A stretch of 64,000 bases of DNA. Source: Terfezia claveryi (lineage: Eukaryota; Ascomycota; Pezizomycetes; Pezizales; Pezizaceae). The position numbers and the translations under genes are program-made. Every line of letters begins with the position of its first letter. Position 1 is the first letter of the stretch. Below the pieces are notes generated by a model. The model had not been told where the DNA came from. It did not search any database and saw only the letters and a list, made by a program, of their open reading frames with translations. The stretch spans positions 94,670 through 158,669 of the forward strand of contig WHUX01000125.1 in the NCBI GenBank assembly GCA_015179025.1, read 5' to 3'. Positions 1 to 10,060 of the stretch are shown here, piece after piece.

Positions 1-365
1 GATTTTGCGCATGCAAGTTGGACCCCAGGGCAGGGTCCAGATAAAAATGCATTACATGGGGTGAAGAACACGGAGAAGTTTTTGAAGAATCTTAGTGTTT
101 GAAGGGCCTTGGGCATAGGTATGGTACACGCATAACGATCAACAAACTTATTTACCCAGCTAATGGAGGTCAGCGTAAATAGCGAAAATCTCCCGGCTTT
201 TCGTATTATTCGTATCTTCTTTTGATATTGTACACCATGATTATACCCTCTCCTTCTTGAGTAGTATCAGTTGTTGAATAATAAAAATTTTTTACGTGTT
301 AAATACACTTTTCTCGTGGGATATCATCCGAAAAGTTTGTCCCAGTGCTTAGAGACCACATTTCT
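1..365. other. intergenic, 3' side of permease gene
   Basis: No ORF with a recognisable product. It should hold the 3' UTR and terminator of the minus-strand permease, whose stop lies at 366-368. No repeat or RNA gene was recognised. Confidence 0.4.
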
Positions 366-2388
366 TTAAGCACTACCAGTTAGTCCAATGTCCAGGTCAT
401 CCACAAAGCCTAAGAGAGAAACATACCTCGGTATTGGGTCAACATACTCCCGTTCATATGCGTCCACCTCCGACTTGTTGGTCAATAGATCCACCTCTTC
501 TGGCCTCCGCCACTTGCTCTTCTTCAGTGCCTTCCACCCCAGGAACAACAATGGGAACAGACCAATCATCATGTAAGAGAATAGGAAAGTAGGGACATCC
601 CACTTCCCAGGAAGGAAAACAGTGTAGCCTCCTACGAATGCCATGACTAATGTAAAGGTCAACGCGTAATATCCACCCCATTTCCCTAACTTGCTAATGT
701 AGGGTAGAGATTCTAACGGAATATTTTGTGCCGCCAGGGCATTACGCCATGCAAGGAACGTAAATGAAATTACAGAGTAATTGATGAGCTGCGAAGCCGT
801 AACCTAGGAATAGTCTGTTAGTAATAAAATCCCACATGCCTCGTAGGTAAAGATTCTGGGGGCATACCAAACTAACAAACCAACTCAATACCACAGCAGC
901 TGAGTTGGAAACTTCCAAGAAGGACAACAATCCAATTACCAAAACTACCAATACACAATACACAGGGACACCCTGCTTTGTGCACTTAGTAAGGACTCTT
1001 GGTGCCTTACCCTCAAGTGCGAGCCCATACAAGCTGCGGCTAGCACAGAAAACATAGCTATTCCCAGCGGAAAGCGCAGCTGTCAGGATAAGTGCGTTGA
1101 TGATGTGAGGGAGCACAGAGATATCAAGTCGATTCATAGCAATGACGTAAGGGGAGGCTGCAGCGCCGGGTTTTCCAGCTGAGAGTGCATCCTTTAGTGT
1201 GGACTCTGTATGAGGTATAACAATACCAACACACAGAGAGCCGAGCACGAAAAAAAAGGTAAGGCGATAAAAAACTGCATTGAATGCATGAGGCATAGTT
1301 TCTCGAGGTTTGACCGCTTCTCCTAGTTGTAGAAAACTAGTTAACAGCTGAAGGATTCCGGGATAAGATTGAAGGCAAGCTAACCAGCAGCCATAGCAAC
1401 ATAGTCTGGACCAGCAATAGTGAAGCTTGCTTGGATAAGACATGCTAAAAATCCAAGAAATCTCCCCAAGTCTCCAGTCGTAATGTGTTCGGCAAAGGGC
1501 CCCTAGTAATACCAGCAGATTGTCAGCTACAAGACCTCACCAAACCCGGATCGTTAGAAACTAACCGGGTCCTTCCAGTACCTAAATCCATAAGCATCTC
1601 GTTTGGGGTTTCCCCCAACCATAGTAACAAAAGTGAACGCCATCAATCCTAAGATCAACACCACTTTTCCAAGGGCCATCCAGAACTCGCTTTCTCCATA
1701 CCATTTCACGGCAAAGAGGTTAACGGTTGCATATATGACAAGGATAATGGCAATAATGATGCCCACATGAATTGATGAAGTCCAATAGCTTATGATCAGG
1801 TTGCATGCTACCACCTCGAAGGGCACCAGAGCAGCTTCAAATATGAAAAAATTCCAACCAGCAGCAACACCGAAGGCATCATCAACGTACCGTCCAGCGA
1901 AGCGGATGAACGGGCTGGATATGGGAAGATAAGTGACCATTTCAGCAATGCAAGCATTTACCGCCAGTATAACGGTACACCTGAGAGAAATCCATCATTA
2001 GCCGTAGGTCTCAAAAAGAATATGACCGTGGAGTGAGAGCTATTTTTTTCGATTTGCATTGCTTGAAACAAACGTCCAAAGCAATACTTCATGTGATTCA
2101 AACTCACCAGAAGGTAAATGCGATTAACAGGCTTGCTGGGCCTCCTTGCATCAAACCTCTTCCAATCTGGACGTAAAGCGCCGTCCCAATAGTACCTCCA
2201 ATCCCAATAAGCTGGATATGCCGATTCTTGAGCTTCCTGTGTGTCTCATCTTGACTGGGATTCGGTCTCGTGGTCGGCCCTGATTCAAGGGTGGATAGTG
2301 ATGAAACTGACGGTGGGCCAGCATCTGTATCCTCCTTTTCACTGACGGCGTCCCTGCAATGGTGAGAAATGCTCGATGCGGAAGTCAT
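366..2388 (-). CDS. amino-acid permease (fungal YAT/AAP family)
   Basis: Plasma-membrane amino-acid/proton symporter of the yeast amino-acid transporter family. My spliced model has six exons, complement of 2108-2388, 1566-1980, 1385-1502, 868-1322, 427-803 and 366-372, giving 550 aa with every junction in phase. Family hallmarks seen in order: a soluble N-terminus of about 65 residues, HIQLIGIGGTIGTALY opening TM1, the GPDYVAMAAGE segment, PRETMPHAFNAVFYR, SAGNSYVFCASRSLYGLA, VTASQLINYSVISFTFL, and a C-terminal tail with RRPEEVDL. About 12 hydrophobic segments are visible. Introns have good donors (GTGAGT, GTTAGT, GTTAGC, GTATGC, GTATGT). The last exon is only 7 nt (Ser-Ala-stop); without that last splice the protein would end 14 residues later. 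Family length is usually 520-600 aa, so it looks complete. Substrate cannot be told from sequence alone. Confidence 0.93.
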
Positions 2389-3303
2389 GTTGCTAGAGTA
2401 AATATTTCACATAAAGCGGCAATTTGACAGAGTATTTAGGACTCAAGGACACCTCCAGAGAAGAATTGTAGAAGAGGATTACCCGAGTCTTAAAGTAATT
2501 CCGCTCAGAATTAATATTCCAAGTCAGATAGCTTTTTTCCATAATTGTATTCCGTAGCCGTGGGGTAGTGCCGAATCGGGACTGATCTTACCTAATTGGG
2601 AATCTGCACACCCAACTTCCAATGCCAAACTCTGATTTGAATTTTAGTCTTATCCCACTTCAGCCCAACAATCACGATGCCTGACTCACGTGCAAATAAT
2701 CGTTCATTGCCTTTTTTTTTTTTTTTTTTTTCTTTTAAAAAAAAAGTCTATCCCGCAATCATGACGGGGTCCCCTATAAGGTTCGACCTAAGCTTTTTGG
2801 TACCCGAAGCAAAAGCTATATAGATCTGTGAACGGCCAATGTAAGAATCTGTGCATGACCCAACTTACCAACTTGGACCGAATCCGAGACCACCTCCACA
2901 CTCTATGTACTGTACTATTATTGGACGGGAAAGCGAGAGGTGGGGGGAAGCGACGGATGAACCCCTGCATACTTGGTATCCTCTGCACCTCCAAGATGAT
3001 TTCGATGACGATGTATACATGCTCAAGTGGTACACTGACTATAATTGAACCTGCTCTACAAATGTACGTCTACTTAATAGGTATAATATGTACATGTGTG
3101 GCATCGCCACAACAGCAGCCGTGCTGGCAGGTATGATGAGCGGTGTACACACGTACTTTTCAACACCCCTCCTCAGCAGATACTGCTGTATAGCAAGACA
3201 AATAATAACATGATCAGTCTCGTTAAAAACCAAAAATCCGGTGGGCAAAAGAAGTAAAAGAGTGCTGATCAGCTTGTTCGCAGAAACTTTATCCCAGAAA
3301 TTG
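2389..3303. other. permease 5' region, no gene recognised
   Basis: This stretch lies upstream of the permease start and should hold its promoter. It contains a T-run/A-run pair near 2710-2745. Short open frames on both strands between 2788 and 3248 have no family resemblance and look fortuitous. Confidence 0.4.
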
Positions 3304-3304
3304 A

Positions 3305-3935
3305 GGGCTAGTCTGGCTTGTTAACGGCTTCGTACAGATATCTGTAGTCTCGTGCCCTATTACCTGGTACGTGTAAAAGGTTAACTTTGCCTGTTTCCAC
3401 CAAATCTCTTACATGATGGTAGGCAATGCCAATGTGCCTGCTTTTATTACTGATACGCGGATTATTTGTTAAATCAATTGAGCCGCTATGATCAGTATTT
3501 AAAGCAGAAGGAATGTCACGCGGAGTTCTGCCAGTGCAATCTGCAACCGTACTTGCTGCTTTCCAGTGGTTGATAGGGCACACATCGTTGCTTTACCGAC
3601 CGTCAGCAAATTGAGTTACCCAGCTATCTGGAACTAGTCTGGTTATCTGGAACGTTGTTTCGTAGTTCTCCAAAATCTTCCCAAAATCCGAATTAGAAGT
3701 AGCCGATAGGTTCACTGAGTAAGACGAGAGGCTTGTGCCAACCAGACTAGCAGTGCCGTTCGGCTTCTTATAAGGTGAGCTTAAGGTCTTGTTCCTTGAG
3801 GGTAACGTAGGACTTGCTTGTATGGACTTTTGTAGGCTCTGAAGAAATTGAGATGAAGCAGAAACGGTAAAAGCAATATCAGGCCTGGTACCAATCACAA
3901 GATAACTGAGAGTAGTCTGGTTGGAGGGTGTTGTG
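3305..3935 (-). pseudogene. Ty1/Copia polyprotein remnant (RT end plus RNase H)
   Basis: On the minus strand the frame starting near 3933 reads LSYLVIGTRPDIAFTV, the signature that ends Copia reverse transcriptase. From 3583 to 3308 another frame carries the RNase H C-terminal signature (SIDLTNNP, HIGIAYHHVRDLVETGKVNL, HVPG). Frames change between the two and stops intervene, so it is dead. The relic is peppered with the tiny TAGTCTGG insertions described separately (3635, about 3732, 3913, 3957), one of which interrupts the LSYLVIG segment itself. No LTRs were found around it. Confidence 0.85.
3635..3644 (+). mobile_element. TAGTCTGG micro-insertion, 10 bp, 9-bp TSD
   Basis: The 10 bases TAGTCTGGTT are flanked by perfect 9-bp direct repeats ATCTGGAAC (3626-3634 and 3645-3653). 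It is the shortest member of the family and lies inside the Copia relic. Confidence 0.7.
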
Positions 3936-3947
3936 CCAACCAGACTA
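3913..3947. mobile_element. TAGTCTGG micro-element, 35 bp, both ends present
   Basis: Starts TAGTCTGGTTGG and ends CCAACCAGACTA, a perfect 12-bp terminal inverted repeat with an 11-bp centre. It is flanked by perfect 9-bp repeats AACTGAGAG (3904-3912, 3948-3956). It interrupts the conserved LSYLVIG stretch of the Copia relic. Confidence 0.85.
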
Positions 3948-3956
3948 AACTGAGAG

Positions 3957-3977
3957 TACGAGGGTCTGATCGAGACT
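3957..3977. mobile_element. second insertion at the same target, 21 bp
   Basis: Lies between the second and a third copy of AACTGAGAG (3948-3956 and 3978-3986). On the minus strand it begins AGTCTCGATCAGACC, again an AGTCT end. It is more diverged from the family consensus than its neighbour. Confidence 0.55.
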
Positions 3978-3986
3978 AACTGAGAG

Positions 3987-5063
3987 AATCAATAATCTGT
4001 CTGAATTGGGAAGCGTTTGCAAAATCACTCCCTCTTGGGCCTTCAACAAACCACCAGCCTCGCGCCTATTGGTTGCCCAGGAGCCGAGAAGCGGAACCCA
4101 CAACCGGGTAAAAGAAGCATGATAACAGATATTACTAGGAAATCCATTACCGATCACTGCGCAGCTCCACCCTCTTCCTCCCTCTGTTGAAATCATAAGC
4201 AGTCAGCGTCCCCTCATCTTGACGTGACTCCCAACGGCTACTTTCCTGTCAAAAAACAAAACAACGGAGCTGGTGGCTTTACCAAATCTCTGGTTACCTC
4301 CCAAGAGCCAACGTGCTCAAATGCCAAATGGTAACCCAGACAAAATTATTGTCCGATGGAACAGAGTTCGTCAAGTTCTGAATACATCAGCTGTGTACGA
4401 ATATGTGCATGACCATGGCCAGCCAGTTCATGTACAGCGATTCAAGCCCCAAACTTGATAATTGGAGAGGCCTGTCACACCTGGATTCTAGCAGAACCTG
4501 GAATGTTTTTCTACATGCCAGTTATTTTAAACATGAACTTATATGTTTCTTTAGAGATAATGAATAGTAAAGAGGAGAATACATTGATGTTATTATAGAT
4601 TACTAGAGTTCTTAGTCTAGTTGGTATAAGATAGAGTTCTTATATCTATAAAGTTCTGGAAAGAAAGCTTTTTGGGATTGATGTTTGGCTTATTGATGCA
4701 CTACTAAAGTGTTTATTACTGAAAGGTAATAGCCTATAGGACAAGGCTTGATCTAATTTAGATAATAGTATATTTTTTATTTTTCTAGTTTTATTTATAA
4801 TTCAGTTAAAGGAGGATGGAACTTATAGTATATAAGATCTATAGTTTATGTACCAATACTATCTTTTGCTATTATAGAGTATAAAATATAAGGAAAAATA
4901 TTGAATAAGGTTACTATAGATTTAAAGCTCTTTTAGGGCTCTGAGTATACTATATATATGATAAAACTCTTTTTAGAGGACCTAATAATACTTTAGAAGT
5001 AGAAATAGAGAGATTAAACCTTTAAGAAAATGCTACTGATTTTGAAGTACTAGTTATTATAGT
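3987..5063. other. AT-rich degraded sequence, no gene recognised
   Basis: The left part (to about 4450) has near-normal base composition but only short open frames without recognisable products. From about 4500 on it becomes strongly AT-rich with dense stops, like the RIP-affected elements that follow. Confidence 0.4.
4613..4631 (+). mobile_element. TAGTCTGG micro-insertion, 19 bp, RIP-like changes
   Basis: TAGTCTAGTTGGTATAAGA, flanked by perfect 9-bp repeats TAGAGTTCT (4604-4612 and 4632-4640). It equals the family end with one G-to-A and one C-to-T change. Confidence 0.75.
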
Positions 5064-5068
5064 TTTAC

Positions 5069-6469
5069 TATCACAACTGTATAGCATGTACACTGAGGTA
5101 ATTTTTCCCTGCACCGCCTCGCCAAGACTCGCGCCGATAGCCGAGTTTTGCCTAAGCCTCCAACTCGGCGAGTCAGCTATATGTCACTTTGAATTACTTG
5201 GGTCAGTACCGAGTAGCTGTCGACTACTCGCCAAGCCTTAGTATTATCTACTGATATATATTGCTCGACTGGAGAACCAGTTTCTCATATAATTCGGTTC
5301 AAATTTAACTGAACACACTACGGATTGCTTGGATTAAAGCGATTCATTTTATGAGAATCAAAGTATATAGAAATTAATGAGGTATCAACGAATGTAATTC
5401 ACATTAGCATACAAGGTAGGGTAAGATTATACAGGAGAACGACGGGGGAATGGACAGAAGGTTAGCCACTAGTAGAATATAGTTGAGAAATGGCAGTAAG
5501 GATTGAGCAGAAAGGAAAAGTTTAAGTTCATGACAGGAGGAGGAATCCATGATAGGTAGGGCAATCCATGATAGAAGGACGGATCTGTAACAGGAGGACG
5601 GATCTATGACAGGAGGATGGATCTATAACAGAAGGAGCGATCCGTAATAGATAATGGAGGAAACACGAAACTAAGACCGAGGTGAAATATGGGTGACTAA
5701 TTCTTGGCGAGGACTCAGTTGATCACCGAGTAGTCACCGAGTTGGCAGCGAGTTGGCTTCGGAAGAATAGGCATTGGTGCGAGTCGGTACCGAGTAGGAA
5801 AAATAGTAGTAGAACTCACCTTGACTCGAGCTGATGCACACACTACAACTGTATGCTTAGTCCCATTTTGAGAGTCAGATAGAATTTCATTTGACTTTTA
5901 TTATAGACACCATTATCTTTGTCATTATCTACAATTATAAGTGATGGATTATCATTATTTTGCTTAGCTCTCGAGATAGAAATCTTAGGAAGCTTATTCC
6001 TTTCATTGCCCTAGAATCATGTATATAGCTTCTATTCCTCATACTATTGTTGAATTTCTATTTAATATCTTGTATATCCAATACAAGACCTTACTTCTTC
6101 CAGCACTTGTACACCTCTCTTGTACATATCCTTGTCTTATAAAACAACTCTACAGTATAGCTGCTTTCCTCTGATATACATAGTAACCACTTCTATATGT
6201 CTCTTGTTTTTACTTTTTACCTCTTATACTTGCCCTATCCTAGTCTTCTCCTAGTTATATATATAGTATTCCTACGTATGTCTTGCTCTAGCCTCTGCCT
6301 TCTGAACATCTTGCCCTCTATGACATTATCTATGACATCTGTAATAGGTGTCCATGACAAGCCTACTTTCCTTAGTTACATACGTAGCGCTTCTATATAT
6401 GTCTTATCTTATTCCTATCCTCACTCCAGCATACTCCTTGGTTACCTTGTCTCCAAAGTCGTTGTTATA
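5069..6469 (+). repeat. 5' LTR of the chromovirus, split by a MITE
   Basis: It aligns end to end with 14571-15199. The interruption plus one target copy is 772 bp, leaving 629 bp, exactly the length of the other LTR. The open frame at 6197-6478 recurs in the 3' LTR and is not a gene. Confidence 0.92.
5082..5845. mobile_element. hAT-type MITE, copy 1 (764 bp) inside the 5' LTR
   Basis: Flanked by 8-bp direct repeats CAACTGTA (5074-5081 and 5846-5853), while the other LTR shows the empty site. The ends read TAGCATGTACAC and, inverted, TAGTGTGTGCAT, loosely matching TIRs that start TAG like hAT elements. The interior has no coding signal. It holds several CCGAGT/CGAGTTGG motifs and a tandem of about 20 bp with GGATCTRTRACAGGAGGA near 5525-5645. 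It is about 85-90 percent similar by eye to the copy at 12692. Confidence 0.85.
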
Positions 6470-8126
6470 CTATGTTAGATTACTCTGACTAACCAGTATA
6501 ATATCCGAACCAACCCTATTACCCACTGACAGGTTCCAAGCATGGAGGGAAATCCTAATACCCTCAGACCCTGCCTAGCTGTTAGAATACTGCTGAATAG
6601 TTATTGATATCTTCACTGCCACCTATAAGATTGGTGAAAAACAAGGAGTAGAGCTCCAGAATACTGAACTAAGGCTGAAAGAAATAGAAGATAAAATCCT
6701 TCTTTTTTGAGAGAACTTTATAGACAACTGAGTAACTATTCACAATTTTAACTGTGCCTTTACTGCCACAACTGCACAGGCACTAGCGACCGCCATGCCT
6801 ACCAAAACCTAAGACCTCCCCACTTTACCTAAATTTAATAGTGAATGAGCTTGCCTCAAGGCCTAGAAAAACTCAATCAATATTAAGCTTAATGGAGATG
6901 CTACTAAATTTCTAACTACCCAGTACAAACTTACCTACATTTATGGCCTGCTAGAGGAGAAGGCTCTGAACCAAGTCTAGCCTTATATTTTGGGAACAGA
7001 GATCAATCTAATAGACATTTCTGCCTTATTCGTTATTCTTGACTGAGTGTTTGGGGATCCAGATCTAGAAGAAATGGCTACAAGAGCTCTTTGAGCCCTT
7101 CAACAAAAAAACACTAACTTTACCATTTATGTAGCTGAATTCTTTAGGTTGGCTGCTGAAGTCGACTGAAATAACAAAATAAAATTAGATCAATTCTAGG
7201 AAGGCCTAAGTATAGAGCTAAAGCAGGCACTTATTAATTTCTCAGATATCTATACCTTTGAAAAGTTCATTGATTAGGCTAGCCAATTAGAGTAAAAGAT
7301 GGTCAGGTTTAGAAACAGCCTGAAGGCCTTCCCTACTCACCTGTAGCATGCAGGAGTCATATAAGCTAAGAATAAGGGGATCATTGCAAATCCCCTATTC
7401 TTAGCTTATCTACACCCCAGAGAATCCCCCCATAGCAAATTTTCTAGCTAAGCTTGGCGTCAACCGTAGTTGCTTTTGAAAAATATAGCAAAGAATAATG
7501 GGGTTTGTATACGTTTCTTACATATGTGTATATATGTATTCATACCAGCTCATCTGAATTTCCCACTACTATACAATTATTGCCTCTCTAGGAGTGGTAA
7601 CTAACATCATTAAGACTTCTCGAAATCTCACATCTTTAGTAAAGATAGAGAATAGAATCTAATAAGATCTAGCCTCTGTAGCATCTTAAGCTGGTTAATT
7701 TAAAATACTAACCATCTAGCCTTAGTAATGAGACTAGCCTCTGTCTTACCCTAAACCTGAGTGGGCTTGGCACTGAGCGGGCTTGGCACTGAGTGGGCTT
7801 GGTATTGTGCTAGCTTGTTACTTGTAGTAAGCTTGGCATATACTAAATAAAATTACTAGATTAGGAAAATAGGAGGATTACTTAAATTATAATATTGAAG
7901 TAGATAATAAATATGATGTGATATGTGAGATATGAACAAATTACAAATGGCTATCTATTTTATATTGTATTCCCATATATTGGGGTTCCTAGATCAAAAG
8001 TCAAATAGAATATTGATAGTAGGGTCCAAGTCTATTTAACAAGACTTACAGATAACTGGAATATAAACTCAACTTGTAATAACAGCACCTATATTCTATA
8101 TAGACGAGACTATATTGCTGCTAGAC

Positions 8127-8150
8127 TAGTCTGGTTGGCACAACTCCCTC
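8127..8150 (+). mobile_element. longest single end of the TAGTCTGG family (24 bp)
   Basis: TAGTCTGGTTGGCACAAC followed by TCCCTC, with no right-hand end and no 9-bp direct repeat found. It lies inside the hAT-like foldback element and defines a terminal sequence of at least 24 bp. Confidence 0.6.
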
Positions 8151-8286
8151 GTAATCTACTATAATTGATAATAATTAAATGTATAATACTTATATCAAGT
8201 TTATATCTTGTAGATCATATTGGTTAGTTAAGTATTATTATTACTTGTTTAGATTATATTGGTTAGTTAAGTATTATTATTATTAC

Positions 8287-8363
8287 TTGTTTATGGTGCA
8301 GTGGATTAGGTTTTGAGTTCAAGTTTATTATAATTGGCAGGTCAGAGGTTCGATTCATCCTTT
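8287..8363 (+). other. tRNA-like / SINE-like pol III promoter relic
   Basis: An A-box match TGGTGCAGTGG (8294-8304) is followed 42 bp later by a perfect B box GGTTCGATTC (8347-8356), then a T-rich tail. The 5' half resembles arginine-type tRNAs (GGYGCARTGGAT), but the acceptor stem does not pair, so this is not an intact tRNA. It could be a SINE head or a captured tRNA fragment. Confidence 0.55.
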
Positions 8364-9443
8364 TATTTTTTCATTTTGGTTTTTTTTAGACTTTATTTCA
8401 CTATTAAGACTGTAACACAATGCCAAGCCCGCACAATGCCAAGCCCGCTCAGGTTTAGGGTAAGACAGAGGCTAGTCTCGTTATAGAGGCTGGATGGATA
8501 GCATCTTAAATCAGCCAGCTTAAGACGCCACAGAGGCTGGATGCAATAGCATCTTAAATCAGCCAGCTTGAGATGCTGCAGAGGCTGGATGTGATAGCGT
8601 CTTAAATCGGCCAGCTTAAGATGCTGCAGAAGCTAGATCTTATCAGATTCTATTATCTATCTTCACTAAAGATACGAGATTTCGAGAAGTCTCAATGATG
8701 TTAATCACCACTCCTAGAGAGGCAATAATTGTATAGTAGTAGAAAATTCAGATGAGCTGGTATGAATACATATATACACATATGTAAGAAACGTACACAA
8801 ACCCTATTGTTCTTTACTATATTTTTCAAAAGTGACTACAGTTGATACCAAAGTTAGCTAGAAAATTTGCTGTGAAGGGATCCCCTAAGGTGCAGATAAG
8901 CTAAGAATAGGGGATTTGGAATGATCCCCTCATTCTTAGCTTATGTGACCCCTGCATACTACAGGTGTCCCTACTACAGCTCTCTACTCGACTTTCTCAC
9001 TTACTCGTACTTAGCTACAGACCCTTATTACTAACAATCCAGCCCACCCTTCTCTCATAGCTAGTGGACTAGCACCTATAGATCTATTGGTAAGTAGGCC
9101 TCACCTGACCCAAGAAGAGAGGGAATACTACCAGAATTATAGGCTATACATAGCCTGTAGGAAGGCTGACTATTTTATTATGGCCTGTCCCTTTCAAAAA
9201 AACCACTCCCTAACTATCCATGCCATCTCTAACTACCTAGCCAATACTCTAGAACCCAGGATTATAGAGGTAGACGAGTTAGGAAAAGCCCTGTCCCTTA
9301 CCTAGCTACTGACACTAGCAAAACACTTGTATTAGGTCATTTGTCTTTGTTGTCTTTTTCTTTTCCTTCTATATCTATTGATAAGTCTTACCTATTTGGT
9401 GAGTATTTTGTTGTACTTATTATGATATCCTTCAATAGTAAAA

Positions 9444-10055
9444 TGTTACGGCTCAGGTAAGAGGCCTACCTACAACTGGGAATATCCCAATACCTAATTA
9501 TGGCTGCTAACTGTTATGGCCTGATCAACCATACAGCTGCAGGTAATGTATCTAGGATGGACGGGTATTGGAGTAAGGAAGTGTATGACCTCTAGATGCG
9601 TTCTCATACATGTACTCTCTTCTATAGATATCCATTAAGTTCTTATGTTCGTCATTCATGCATTGTTATTCGTTGTACTTAAGTTCAGCTCATGTATGTC
9701 AGCCTGACTGTGATGCGTTGTAGTTCGGGCTGCGTAATCAATGTATGTCAGACTGCAGAGTTCCTAAACGGGAAGTGTCTTCCGTTCTAGGCAACTACCT
9801 GACGTCAGTACTACTAAGCCGTTATAGGAAGTGTCATCAGATCTGATAACAACTTATCAGATCAACGCTTCTATATAAGCTACCACTTTTACATAGTTAA
9901 TACAATAAGACCCAAGCGGTATTCTAAGTCTCATATAGCTTTACTCTTATCGAGTCCGCTCTACACCCGAGTTGTTACTGCGTTTATACTTGTACCTGAT
10001 ACTGATAACCCCTTCCGCCGACTTGTATATTCGTAGTTATAGCCTGCCTGTAACA
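9444..10055. mobile_element. solo LTR, 612 bp, nested in the chromovirus
   Basis: Begins TGTTACGG and ends CTGTAACA, with perfect 5-bp duplications TAAAA (9439-9443 and 10056-10060). A TATA-like CTATATAAGC lies near 9870. It interrupts the chromovirus just before the protease frame. The TGTTA...TAACA ends are those usual for Copia LTRs. It is less AT-biased than its host element, so it may be younger. Confidence 0.88.
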
Positions 10056-10060
10056 TAAAA

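Larger units (their letters stand above)
7338..8967. mobile_element. hAT-like foldback element, 1630 bp, nested in gag
   Basis: Perfect 8-bp target duplications TCCCTACT (7330-7337 and 8968-8975). Terminal inverted repeats start CACCTGTAGCATGCAGG on the left and CACCTGTAGTATGCAGG on the inverted right end. They continue as near-identical arms of roughly 380 bp, each opening with a hairpin of ATAAGCTAAGAAT and its complement. The middle has GGGCTTGGCACTGAG repeats (7750-7820), three repeats of about 50 bp with GAGGCTGGATG (8478-8640) and a tRNA-like stretch. No transposase frame exists, so it must be non-autonomous. Confidence 0.9.
6530..9305 (+). pseudogene. chromovirus gag (interrupted)
   Basis: A degraded gag region, split at 7330 by the 1.63-kb element. 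The longest surviving frame (9087-9305) contains RPHLTQEEREY and a damaged zinc knuckle, IACRKADYFIMACPF, in which the first and a middle position of the CCHC motif (Cys, His) are changed to Tyr. Many in-frame TAG/TGA codons replace Trp, Gln and Arg codons. Confidence 0.8.

Noticed and set aside
3732..3749. TGCCAACCAGACTA in the Copia relic as a further complete micro-insertion
   Set aside because: The end motif is clear, but no 9-bp flanking repeat could be found, so it is not listed as a separate element.
6197..6478. Open frame in the 5' LTR, with a similar one at 14927-15229
   Set aside because: Both lie at equivalent places in the two LTRs and encode low-complexity Leu/Ser/Tyr sequence; frame openness is a by-product of base composition.
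8287..8363. A functional tRNA gene
   Set aside because: A and B boxes are present, but the acceptor and anticodon stems do not pair properly.
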